This document shows positions 8,603-16,859 of a stretch of DNA of 64,000 bases, one piece after another (the first letter of the stretch is position 1; each line of letters begins with the position of its first letter). The notes under the pieces were generated by a model. That model saw only the letters and a program-made list of their open reading frames with translations. It did no database searches and had not been told where the DNA came from. A program made the translations under genes and the position numbers. The stretch is from DATAUD01 sp035511075 (GTDB taxonomy: Bacteria; Verrucomicrobiota; Verrucomicrobiia; Limisphaerales; Palsa-1400): NCBI GenBank assembly GCA_035511075.1, contig DATKFW010000015.1:124001-188000 (forward strand), read 5' to 3'.

Positions 8603-11600
8603 ATGACAACTGAAGTTTACCGGCGTATTGCCGGCGCACTTGTTTTGCTGGCAGTCCTGTTGACAGCCCCCGTGGTTTTGAGCCAGACTCCCCTTCCCGG
8701 GCCGCAGGATACTGTGTTGCTTTCCATTGCCGGCACCGTTGAGGTCGCCCCCGCCGGGACCTCCAGTTGGTCTTCCGGTCATGTCAATCAAATCCTGCAC
8801 CTCGGGGATCAGCTTCGTTCCGGCAAGAACAGCCGTGCCACGCTTCGCCTTTCGGACCGGACCGTCTTTCGGATATACGAATTGACCACAATGACCATCA
8901 AACCGGCGCCCAAGGCCGGCCAAAACCAGGTCATCGAGGTCAAGTCGGGCGCGGCCTACTTCTTTAACCGCGACAAACCCAATCAGACCCAGTTTCAGAC
9001 GCCCTCTTCCTCGGGAGCTATCCGCGGCACCGAGTTCAATCTCGCCGTCGCGGAGGACGGCAAGACAAGGCTTACCTTGCTCGATGGGCAGGTCGAACTG
9101 GGCAATGCCCAGGGTTCGGTCGAATTGGAGAGCGGCCAGGAGGCACTCGTTGAAATGGGCAAGGCCCCGACAAAATCCTCGCGGATTGACGCCATCAACG
9201 TCATTCAGTGGACGCTTTACTATCCGGCAATACTTGACATCGACGAATTGGAACTCAGTGGCGATGTGAAGCAATCGCTCTCCTCCTCGCTCGAGGCTTA
9301 TCGGGCCGGTGATGTGCTCCAAGCACTGGCTCAGTATCCGGAAACCCGCGTTGCCGCCTCGGAGTCCGAACGCGTGTATCACGCGACGCTCCTGCTGGCG
9401 GTCGGAGAGGTTGATGGCGCCGCGGAATTGTTGAACCAGTCAACACACGAGAGCCGTCCCGCGGCGCTGGCTGAGGCGCTCAAGGAGATGATCGCCGCTG
9501 TCAAAGGTCAGCCCTGGAACCGCACTGCTCCACGCACCCTTGCCACTGAATGGCTGGCCGGTTCTTATCAGGCGCAGGCCCATCGCGACCTGGGCCAAGC
9601 CCTGCAAATGGCCCTCAGCGCCGCGGCCAAATCGCCTGGCTTCGGTTTTGCGCAGGAACGCGTTGCCGAGATGGAGTTCAGCTTTGGGCATACTGGCCCG
9701 GCGTTGTCGGCCTTGAAAAGGAGCCTGGAACTTTCCCCGCGCAACGCGCAGGCATTGGCCGTGAAGGGGTTCGTCTTAAGCGGGCAAAACAGGATCAACC
9801 AGGCGCGCCAATGTTTCGACGACGCCATTGCCCTCGACGGCTCGCTGGCCAATGCCTGGCTTGGGCGCGGCCTGATTAATATCCGCCAGAATAATATCAA
9901 ACAGGGACGGCAGGACCTGGAAACGGCCGCCGCGCTGGAGCCAAATCGCGCCTTCCTTCGCAGCTATCTGGGCAAGGCATGGAGCCAGGACCTGCCTGGC
10001 CAGTATTCGTGGGACACGCATCTGGCTAAAAGGGAGCTTGGCCTGGCGATGCGCCTGGACCCGAACGATCCGACCGCATGGCTTTATTCCGCCTTGATCA
10101 ATGACCAGCGCAATCGCATCAATGAGGCGATTGATGATTTGGAACATTCCGAAGCGCTCAACGACAATCGCGCCGTCTTCCGCTCGAAGTTTTCGCTGGA
10201 CCAGGACGCCGCCGTGCGGGCCGCCAATCTTGCCTTGATCTATGAAGACGCGGGGCTGAGCGACGTTGCGGTGCGCGAAGCCACAAAATCGGTGGAGGGC
10301 GATTACGCCAATTACTCGGCGCACCTTTTCCTTTCGGACACTTACGATGCCTTGCGAGACCACAAGGATGCCAACCTGCGGTATGAAACACCGTGGGAGG
10401 ACGAATTACTGGTGGCAAACTTATTGGCCCCGGTGGGCGCGGGCGTCCTTTCCCAGAGCGTTTCTCAACAGGAATATTCAAAACTCTTCGCCTCGGACGG
10501 CCCGCAGTTTTTCTCGCAGACGGAATTTTTCAGCCGCGGCGCGTGGCTGGAGAACGCGTCGCAATTTGGCACCGTGGAAGACATGTCCTACTCACTGAAT
10601 GCCTACTATTACAGTGATCCGGGATGGCGTCCGAATAATACCATCGAGAATTCGGATTTCTCCGCGCAAGTCAAATATCAGATCGACGCCAAGGACACCG
10701 TTTTCCTTCAGGTGGAACGGACCGAGCTGGATGCCGGAGATGTTCTGGAGCATTACTATTACAAGACGGATTACGATCCTTCTCTAAAGGAGACGGAAGT
10801 ACAGGACCCGAACTTATTGATGGGCTATCATCGTGATTGGGGCAATGGGAACCACACGCTGGTGCTGTATCGCGGCTTGCAGGACTATTTCACTGCCAAC
10901 GATGCCAATTACAACGCCCCTTTGCTGGCCTCGGACCTGCCGGCTGGCATTTTTCCCAGTTTGTATCCGGCTGTCACCTCCCTGCAAAGCACCACAGAGC
11001 TCAATTCCGTCGAGGCGCAGCATATTTTCGAGAGCGATATTCAAAGCGCGATCGTCGGCACGCGATACCAGGCTGAAAGCATTCAGACGGCCAATACGCT
11101 GGCACAAACCGCTACGTTCACGCCGCTTCCGGAAGTCGCTCACGTGAACAGCGATTTCGAGCGGTTCAGCATTTACGGCTACTACCAATTGAAACTGTTC
11201 GATTCGCTTCACCTCACCGGCGGGGCCGCCTACGATTGGGAACGTTTTCCGCTCAATTTGGACGGCCCGCCGCTTTCCAGCGCCGAAGATCAGAGAGGGC
11301 GGCTGTCCCCAAAGGTGGGTTTGGATTGGACCCTGCCGGAAGGCACGCGGCTTCGCGCCGATTACACGCGTTCGATGAGCGGCCTTCTCAACGACGGCAG
11401 CACCTTGATCGAGCCGAGCGAGGTCGCCGGCTTCAACCAGGAATTTCGCAGTCTCATCCCGGAATCCGCCGGCAAAGGCACTCCGCCCGCCACCGAGTTT
11501 GAAACATGGGGACTGGGGGCGGACCACAAGTTTCCGACCAGAACGTATGTTGACATCGAAGGCCAATTGTTGACTTCCAGGGGCGACCAACTGATTGGCG

Positions 11601-12112
11601 CATGGTCAAGCGGCGCCGTTCCGGTTCCGTTGACGGTGGCGGACCTGTCGCAGTCGCAATATTTCCAGGAGAAAGACGCCTTCGCGAGCATCAGCCAATT
11701 GATTGGCAGCGATTTGTCCGTTGGCGTCAGTTATACATTGACTGCCGCCGACCTTTCCACCCACGCGGCGACTCCGCCAGGGACCACGCCATCCACGGCA
11801 TTCAACACCCATGAGGATTCAACCCTGAACGAGGTCAGTGTGTTTGCCAATTTCTACGCGCCTTGCGGCTTTTTCAGCCAATTCCAGGCCAATTGGTGGA
11901 AGCAGGAGAACATCGAGAGCATGGACGAACCGGGGGATAGTTTTGCGCAATTCAACCTCTACGCCGGCTATCGTTTTCCACGGCGTCACGTGGAGGTGAT
12001 GGTCGGCGTCGTCAACATCGGCAACCAGGATTACAACATCGACCCGCTGACTTATTTTCTGGAGCAAGCCCACAGCCGCACTTTTGTGGCGAGTTTCAAA
12101 TTTAATTTCTAA
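8603..12112 (+). CDS. FecR-TPR-outer-membrane beta-barrel fusion protein
   Basis: Large exported protein, 1169 aa from the ATG at 8603. The signal peptide is RRIAGALVLLAVLLTAPVVLSQ. A FecR domain follows (GDQLRSGKNSRATLRLSDRT, then SGAIRGTEFNLAV). Next comes a TPR array (about residues 240-640; blocks such as GPALSALKRSLELSPRNAQA and NAWLGRGLINIRQNNIKQG). The remainder is beta-barrel-like, with alternating aromatic strands resembling TonB-dependent receptors (YSLNAYYYSDPGW, SIYGYYQLKLFDSLHLTGGA, ending FVASFKFNF). No plug domain or TonB box is obvious. An upstream in-frame ATG at 8558 with GGAAGAG before it is an alternative start. The co-oriented CHASE2 cyclase starts 31 bases downstream, so the two are probably cotranscribed. 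Role inferred: an envelope sensor or anchoring protein feeding the cyclase. Confidence 0.8.
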   Translation: MTTEVYRRIAGALVLLAVLLTAPVVLSQTPLPGPQDTVLLSIAGTVEVAPAGTSSWSSGHVNQILHLGDQLRSGKNSRATLRLSDRTVFRIYELTTMTIKPAPKAGQNQVIEVKSGAAYFFNRDKPNQTQFQTPSSSGAIRGTEFNLAVAEDGKTRLTLLDGQVELGNAQGSVELESGQEALVEMGKAPTKSSRIDAINVIQWTLYYPAILDIDELELSGDVKQSLSSSLEAYRAGDVLQALAQYPETRVAASESERVYHATLLLAVGEVDGAAELLNQSTHESRPAALAEALKEMIAAVKGQPWNRTAPRTLATEWLAGSYQAQAHRDLGQALQMALSAAAKSPGFGFAQERVAEMEFSFGHTGPALSALKRSLELSPRNAQALAVKGFVLSGQNRINQARQCFDDAIALDGSLANAWLGRGLINIRQNNIKQGRQDLETAAALEPNRAFLRSYLGKAWSQDLPGQYSWDTHLAKRELGLAMRLDPNDPTAWLYSALINDQRNRINEAIDDLEHSEALNDNRAVFRSKFSLDQDAAVRAANLALIYEDAGLSDVAVREATKSVEGDYANYSAHLFLSDTYDALRDHKDANLRYETPWEDELLVANLLAPVGAGVLSQSVSQQEYSKLFASDGPQFFSQTEFFSRGAWLENASQFGTVEDMSYSLNAYYYSDPGWRPNNTIENSDFSAQVKYQIDAKDTVFLQVERTELDAGDVLEHYYYKTDYDPSLKETEVQDPNLLMGYHRDWGNGNHTLVLYRGLQDYFTANDANYNAPLLASDLPAGIFPSLYPAVTSLQSTTELNSVEAQHIFESDIQSAIVGTRYQAESIQTANTLAQTATFTPLPEVAHVNSDFERFSIYGYYQLKLFDSLHLTGGAAYDWERFPLNLDGPPLSSAEDQRGRLSPKVGLDWTLPEGTRLRADYTRSMSGLLNDGSTLIEPSEVAGFNQEFRSLIPESAGKGTPPATEFETWGLGADHKFPTRTYVDIEGQLLTSRGDQLIGAWSSGAVPVPLTVADLSQSQYFQEKDAFASISQLIGSDLSVGVSYTLTAADLSTHAATPPGTTPSTAFNTHEDSTLNEVSVFANFYAPCGFFSQFQANWWKQENIESMDEPGDSFAQFNLYAGYRFPRRHVEVMVGVVNIGNQDYNIDPLTYFLEQAHSRTFVASFKFNF

Positions 12113-12143
12113 ACTCGCGACGGAGGACTAGACTTCGCCCGCC

Positions 12144-14195
12144 GTGCCTGACAAGAACAACAACGACGCCGGCCTGCTGCGCCGGTCCTGGCAGGGACTG
12201 CGCGCAAAGGCCAAAGGCATCCTGTGGGGCGCCGCTCTTTCCGCCGGGGCTGGAATCATATTATTGACAACGTCGCTCGGAGATGGCTTGGTGGCGGCGA
12301 GCTACGACTTGCCGTTTCAGGTCCGGGATGAGATGACCACGAAATACAGCGCGTTGCCGTCCGAAGTGGTCACTGTTTACCTGGATGACAACTCCCACAA
12401 ACACCTTAAGCAAAAATACCTCGAGCCCTGGAACCGCGCGTATTATACGAAGTTCCTCAAGCGAATGACGGCGGAAGGCGCCAGGGCAGTCGTATTTGAC
12501 ATCGTTTTCACCGACGCCCTGGACCCGGCCGTGGACCAACAATTCGCCGACGCCATGAAGGAAAATGGCAGGGTCGTTCTGGCCGGCGACTGGGTCCGCG
12601 GGAAAACCTTCATACCGCCGCTGGATTTGTTCGATACCAGCGCGGCGGATGTTGGCGCTTCGGCCCTGCGGCCTGATCCTGGGGAATATGTCCGGAAATA
12701 CGCGCCAATCATAGTGGACGACAAGGGCCTTTCTTATCCAACTGAAGCGTGGTCAGCCGCATTGCTTGTTCAACCTTCTTTTAACGAAAGCAACAGCCTC
12801 AAAGAAATCGATTTCTGGCTCAACTATTACGCGCCGGAAGACGCAATGCCCTCCGTCAGTTTTTACAAGACGATTGCCGACAGCGATCCGGATGTCCCGC
12901 CCGGCTTCTTCAAGGACAAAGTCGTCTTTGTCGGCGCGAAACTTCAGACCCACCTCTCTATAGAGCGAAAGGACGAATACTCCAGCCCATTTTCCTACCG
13001 CGACGACAACAAATGGAGTTCCGGGGTGGGAATCCATGCCATCGCGTACCTCAATCTCATTCGCGGTGATTACTTGCGCCGGTTTCCAAATCTGCTCGAA
13101 CGGGCTGGGATCGTGGCGGTGGGAATCCTGTTCGGCGCAATGTTGGTGGCGTTCCGTCCGTTTCCGGCGACGTTTATCGCGATGCTCTCGATTCCTCCAA
13201 TCGCCTTGTGGAACTATGATCTTTTCCAGTGGCACTACACGTGGTTTCCCTGGCTCATTCCGGTCGTTGTGCAAATCCCGGTCGCCCTCATCTGGGGAGT
13301 CGCCTACAACTCTTTGCAGCTCTACGCCGAGAAGGTCCGCGTGGAGCAGTCGCTTTCACTTTATTTATCGCCCAAACTGGTGAAAAAATTCACCAAGGAC
13401 CCCACGCTCCTCAAACCGGGGGCCGTCAAACATTTGCTGACCATTCTTTTTACCGACATCGCGGACTTCACCACCATCTCCGAAGGAATGGATCCCGATG
13501 AGTTGGCGCGTCTGATGAATGAGTATTTCCAGGCTGCCGTTCACGATTGCATCCACGCCACCGACGGCACCGTAGTCAAGTATATTGGCGACGCCATTTT
13601 CGCTTTTTGGAACGCACCGGAAACGCAGACTGACCATGCCTTCCTGGCCTGTCATGCCGCGCTGCGCTTTCGCGCGCTCAGGCCCCTGGTGGTCAACGGG
13701 CGCCTGCTGGTCACCCGACTCGGCTTGCATACAGGCGAGGCCAACGTCGGCAATTTCGGCAGCGTTGATCGCGTGGACTACACCGCCATCGGCGAAAACA
13801 TCAATCTTGCCTCGCGGATGGAGGGGCTCAACAAATACCTGGGCACACGCGTGCTGGTCACCGAGGACACGCAGCGCGAGGTCGGCTCGCGCCTGGTCAC
13901 GCGTTACCTCGGTCTTTTTCGGCTCAAAGGATTTGAGAGGACCGTCGGCGTGTATGAATTGGTTGGGCGGCTCGAACAGGAGGCCGAATCGCGCGAGTTA
14001 CGGGAATGCTTTGCCGGCGCGCTGGAGAAGTTTATGAAGCGCGATTTCGCCGGCGCCGGGGAGGGATTTCGCCATGTCCTGAAGATCGCCCCGAGAGACG
14101 GCCCGTCACAGTTCTACCTGGAACAAATCGAAGAACTGCGCTCCGCCGACCTCCCCGCCGATTGGAAAGGGGAAATCATCCTCAAAGACAAATAA
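12144..14195 (+). CDS. CHASE2-domain class III adenylate cyclase
   Basis: Membrane cyclase of 683 aa with a GTG start at 12144; a GGAGG lies about 19 bases upstream, farther than ideal. Topology: TM at about 25-42, a periplasmic CHASE2 sensor (about 50-315), then three helices (322-388) and the cytoplasmic class III catalytic domain (about 428-580). Metal aspartates are D438 (LFTDIADFTT) and D483 (YIGDAIFAFW). The adenine-specifying pair K479/D545 and transition-state N554/R558 (GENINLASRMEG) are all present, so cAMP production is predicted. The last 100 residues are a helical, TPR-like tail. Knowledge: CHASE2 cyclases commonly sit beside FecR-domain proteins, as here. Confidence 0.93.
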   Translation: MPDKNNNDAGLLRRSWQGLRAKAKGILWGAALSAGAGIILLTTSLGDGLVAASYDLPFQVRDEMTTKYSALPSEVVTVYLDDNSHKHLKQKYLEPWNRAYYTKFLKRMTAEGARAVVFDIVFTDALDPAVDQQFADAMKENGRVVLAGDWVRGKTFIPPLDLFDTSAADVGASALRPDPGEYVRKYAPIIVDDKGLSYPTEAWSAALLVQPSFNESNSLKEIDFWLNYYAPEDAMPSVSFYKTIADSDPDVPPGFFKDKVVFVGAKLQTHLSIERKDEYSSPFSYRDDNKWSSGVGIHAIAYLNLIRGDYLRRFPNLLERAGIVAVGILFGAMLVAFRPFPATFIAMLSIPPIALWNYDLFQWHYTWFPWLIPVVVQIPVALIWGVAYNSLQLYAEKVRVEQSLSLYLSPKLVKKFTKDPTLLKPGAVKHLLTILFTDIADFTTISEGMDPDELARLMNEYFQAAVHDCIHATDGTVVKYIGDAIFAFWNAPETQTDHAFLACHAALRFRALRPLVVNGRLLVTRLGLHTGEANVGNFGSVDRVDYTAIGENINLASRMEGLNKYLGTRVLVTEDTQREVGSRLVTRYLGLFRLKGFERTVGVYELVGRLEQEAESRELRECFAGALEKFMKRDFAGAGEGFRHVLKIAPRDGPSQFYLEQIEELRSADLPADWKGEIILKDK

Positions 14196-14217
14196 CGAGC
14201 CGAACTATTCAGTTCCC

Positions 14218-14670
14218 CTATTGGCTCTGCAACCGATAGAATTGATACCCGCTGCTCGCCGGCACAGTTGCTGAGATGACGCCATTATTGGTCGATAGTG
14301 TCGCCGTGGAGACTGACCAACTTCCCGTATTGAGATTCGGGCTTTCCTCGAGCACAAAACCTGTAGATGGAGTGACCCACGAAATAGTCGCCTGATTGTT
14401 GGTAAGCGTGATGCTCAAGAGCGGCGAGCCGGGGGTTTGCACCGTGGCGATGATGCTCCAAAAGCCTCCCGTTAGAGAATAGGTTCCGCCGGTCATGTTG
14501 GCCGTTGCCGGCTGGCCAATGGTTCCGCTGATTGAGTAATTGCCGCCGCTGCTGGTCCCGCCGCCGCCGGCAATGGTGTGCCAACTAATGCTGTAATTGG
14601 TGCTTTGAGCGCGCACGGAGGGCGCAAGGAGCGCCATCCCCAAAAGAGCCATCGCCAGAAAGTTTCGCAT
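14218..14670 (-). CDS. Small secreted protein with GGNYSISGTIGQP motif
   Basis: 150-aa exported protein of unknown function. The signal peptide is MRNFLAMALLGMALLAPSVRA. The mature part opens with NYSISWHTIAGGGGTSSGGN and SISGTIGQPATANMTGGTYS then LTGGFW, a glycine-rich beta motif that I associate with many verrucomicrobial secreted proteins. The C-terminal half (ITLTNNQATISWVTPSTGF to YQFYRLQSQ) looks like a short beta-sandwich used as a C-terminal module of larger secreted proteins. It is convergent with the cyclase gene and ends 23 bases from it. No Shine-Dalgarno is visible before the ATG at 14670; two direct repeats lie just upstream. Confidence 0.75.
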   Translation of the reverse strand: MRNFLAMALLGMALLAPSVRAQSTNYSISWHTIAGGGGTSSGGNYSISGTIGQPATANMTGGTYSLTGGFWSIIATVQTPGSPLLSITLTNNQATISWVTPSTGFVLEESPNLNTGSWSVSTATLSTNNGVISATVPASSGYQFYRLQSQ

Positions 14671-14681
14671 AAAACAACGGG

Positions 14682-14718
14682 TTTTTGCCTGTATCGCAAT
14701 AATTTTTACCTGTATCGG
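14682..14718 (-). promoter_or_regulatory. Two 16-nt direct repeats, 21-nt period, before the secreted-protein gene
   Basis: On the reverse strand the units read CGATACAGG followed by T/C and AAAAA: gCGATACAGGCAAAAA (14682-14697) and cCGATACAGGTAAAAA (14703-14718). The 21-base spacing is two helical turns, which suits a cooperative DNA-binding protein. They lie 12-48 bases upstream of the ATG at 14670. Confidence 0.45.
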
Positions 14719-14789
14719 AAAAATCGTAGCTTACGGCACCGCTTTTGACAAGCCATTTCCGCCCGAACCCATTTCGACGGACATTCCAT

Positions 14790-15014
14790 TCAATAACGCC
14801 ATGCAACGCCGAAGTAAGGGTCCAGATCGAAGGCGGCGGGGCCGATGCCAAATCGGATGGCGGCGTATAATTGGAAGTTCGATGTGAAATCATATCCGGC
14901 GCCAAACCCGGTGTACCCCCACCACCCCTGGCCTGTTTGCGTGGTCGCAAAAGCATTGAGATTGCGAATATGCGGCTGAATTTGTCCTTGAGCGCCGGGC
15001 GGAGGCTGATTAGG
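14790..15014 (-). pseudogene. C-terminal remnant of an outer-membrane beta-barrel gene
   Basis: The reverse strand holds 74 codons with no start codon, directly after an in-frame TAA (15015-15017). The peptide has porin-like alternation: GQGWWGYTGFGAGYDFTS, then NFQLYAAIRFGIGPAAFD, ending LDPYFGVAWRY. A final strand ending in an aromatic residue is typical of outer-membrane barrels recognised by BAM. Neither an N-terminus nor a signal peptide is present before the FHA-GTPase gene begins at 15083 on the other strand. I interpret it as a truncated relic left by rearrangement at the left edge of the GTPase operon. Confidence 0.5.
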
Positions 15015-15082
15015 TTAACGGGGTTGCAACCACAGATTGACTAACTCAATTTCTGTAGAGACCAACATTGAAAGGCGGTTCG

Positions 15083-16849
15083 GTGCTCGGTTTACCTGGC
15101 AAAGTACAGTGGGTTGCCGTCGATTGTGTCACGGGCGAGGCTCGGGCGGTCGAGCGGCTCCCTTTTGAAATCGGGGCGGGCCAGGGGGCCGACCTGAGGT
15201 TAAACGGCCAGGGCGTCGCGGAGCGCCATTGCGCGATCAACCAGGTCAAGGGGCATGGTCTTTGCCTGATTAAACAGGAGGCGGGCCATCCCCTGATGGT
15301 GGATGGGGAGTCAATCGAGTTCTGTTCCCTTGTCCCGGAGACCGACTACGCGGTAAGGGTGGGGTCTCACTTTCTTGCGTTGCGCGGCAGCAGAAAAGTG
15401 GACGCGTGGCTTCAGGCCTTGGACTGCACCCAGTGGACATTGCGCGACACGGCCACCAATCGTGTGGACGGGCCGATGGGATTGGAGGAATTGTGCAAAT
15501 TCGCCAGGGAACAACAGCGCCACCCGCAATCCCTGGTCCAGCCGGTGGGACTGGGCAAGGGTTTCGTTCTCCAGGACGCTCTCGAAGTCGTAACGGCGCT
15601 TCAGGCGGCCTCGCCCGAGATGGTTCCTGGGGCATTGGAGGAAACGGCGGAAAGCGAGGCGCCGGAGCTGCTGACCTGCCCTGTTTGCTGGCTCAAGTTT
15701 GACCTCGGAGACATCATGCATGTGGCGACGCACGATTCGTTGCGGGGCGACCCGGTGCTTGGGGAGGACGTTGCGCAGCGGTTCCTGGCCACGCGCTTCA
15801 ATGATCTTGGCCAGGCGCTCGACGCATTCGGCCTGCCTTGCACGGAAACGGCGTGTCCGCATTGCCGGCGGGTCCTGCCCCCGGGTTTCACGGAAATGCC
15901 GCAGCACATCATCTCGATCGTCGGGGACCAGAGCGCGGGCAAATCCTATTATTTAAGCGTTCTGCTCAAGATGCTACCCACCAGCCTTTACCAGAATTTT
16001 TCGGTGGTGTTCCAGGACGCCGACCCCGCGGGCAACGCGTTGATCAACGAAATGAAGCAAACTCTCTTCGGGGCGCAGACGCCGGAAGGGGCGCGTCTGG
16101 TCAAAACGCAGTTGGAAGGGAGCATGTACGTGCGATTGCCGCGGTTCGGGCGGACCGTCGCGCTGCCCAAACCGTTCGTTTTCTCCGCGGCTTCAACGCG
16201 CGAACGGGACAGGCGTTGCTCATTGATTTTTTACGACAATGCGGGCGAACATTTTCAGCCCGGCCGCGATTCCGCCGATTCGCCCGGCGCGCAGCACGTC
16301 GCGAGTTCGTCGGGGGTGCTGTTCCTGTTTGATCCGTTCAACAGCCCGGATTTTCGCCATTTGATCGCGGACGGTACGGACCCGCAATTGGAGAAGCCGG
16401 TGAGAGACCAGCAGGGGGTGATCCTGTCGGAAATGAAAGTGCGGATCGCCCGGTTGCTCAAGCTGGAATTAATGGAGCAGATCGACGTGCCGCTGGCGGT
16501 GCTGATCGGCAAGTGCGACGGCTGGATTCATTTGCTCGGGCTCGAGCCATTGCGCGAGACGGTGACGGAGGGCCATTTGGACATGGACGCGGTGACGGCC
16601 AACTCCAATCGCGTGCGCGCGCTTGTGGAAAGGGTCTGCCCCTCCATCGTCGCCAACGCCGAGTCGATCAGCCGCCGGGTCCTATTCTTTCCGGTCAGTT
16701 CATTCGGGCACGCGCCGGTGCGGCTGGGGGCCGGAGAGTACGTGCCGGACCCGCGGCGGCTCAAGCCCTTCGAGGTGGAGACGCCGGTGCTGTGGGTGCT
16801 TTCGCTGATCGAGCCACAATTGGTGCCAGCCCACCCCGTCTTGCGATGA
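15083..16849 (+). CDS. FHA / zinc-ribbon / TRAFAC-like P-loop GTPase (double-GTPase-like)
   Basis: First gene of the nine-gene operon, 588 aa from the GTG at 15083, which has AAAGG 7 bases upstream; an in-frame TTG at 15068 is the alternative. Domains in order: an FHA-like module (about residues 5-100; LPFEIGAGQGADLRLNGQGV then AERHCAIN), a GYF_2-like segment (about 105-170; DGPMGLEELCKFA), and a zinc ribbon (C199, C202, C258, C261). A P-loop GTPase core follows with Walker A GDQSAGKS (281-288), G3 DNAGE (385-389) and G4-like GKCD (476-479). This resembles the DO-GTPase2 type described with GAP1 proteins in predicted NTP-dependent conflict systems. Likely a cytoplasmic GTP switch that reads phospho-Thr or peptide signals through FHA. 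GTP binding is well supported; the system role is inference. Confidence 0.82.
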   Translation: MLGLPGKVQWVAVDCVTGEARAVERLPFEIGAGQGADLRLNGQGVAERHCAINQVKGHGLCLIKQEAGHPLMVDGESIEFCSLVPETDYAVRVGSHFLALRGSRKVDAWLQALDCTQWTLRDTATNRVDGPMGLEELCKFAREQQRHPQSLVQPVGLGKGFVLQDALEVVTALQAASPEMVPGALEETAESEAPELLTCPVCWLKFDLGDIMHVATHDSLRGDPVLGEDVAQRFLATRFNDLGQALDAFGLPCTETACPHCRRVLPPGFTEMPQHIISIVGDQSAGKSYYLSVLLKMLPTSLYQNFSVVFQDADPAGNALINEMKQTLFGAQTPEGARLVKTQLEGSMYVRLPRFGRTVALPKPFVFSAASTRERDRRCSLIFYDNAGEHFQPGRDSADSPGAQHVASSSGVLFLFDPFNSPDFRHLIADGTDPQLEKPVRDQQGVILSEMKVRIARLLKLELMEQIDVPLAVLIGKCDGWIHLLGLEPLRETVTEGHLDMDAVTANSNRVRALVERVCPSIVANAESISRRVLFFPVSSFGHAPVRLGAGEYVPDPRRLKPFEVETPVLWVLSLIEPQLVPAHPVLR

Positions 16850-16859
16850 ATCGCGTCAC

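Noticed and set aside
6753..8606. 617-codon plus-strand open frame
   Set aside because: Lies antisense to the histidine kinase and has no domain signal; long antisense frames are common in GC-rich DNA. The reverse-strand frame has clear PAS, HisKA_3 and HATPase motifs.
14585..14956. 123-codon reverse-strand open frame
   Set aside because: Runs out of frame through the start of the secreted-protein gene and the barrel remnant; the other frames carry the meaningful sequence.
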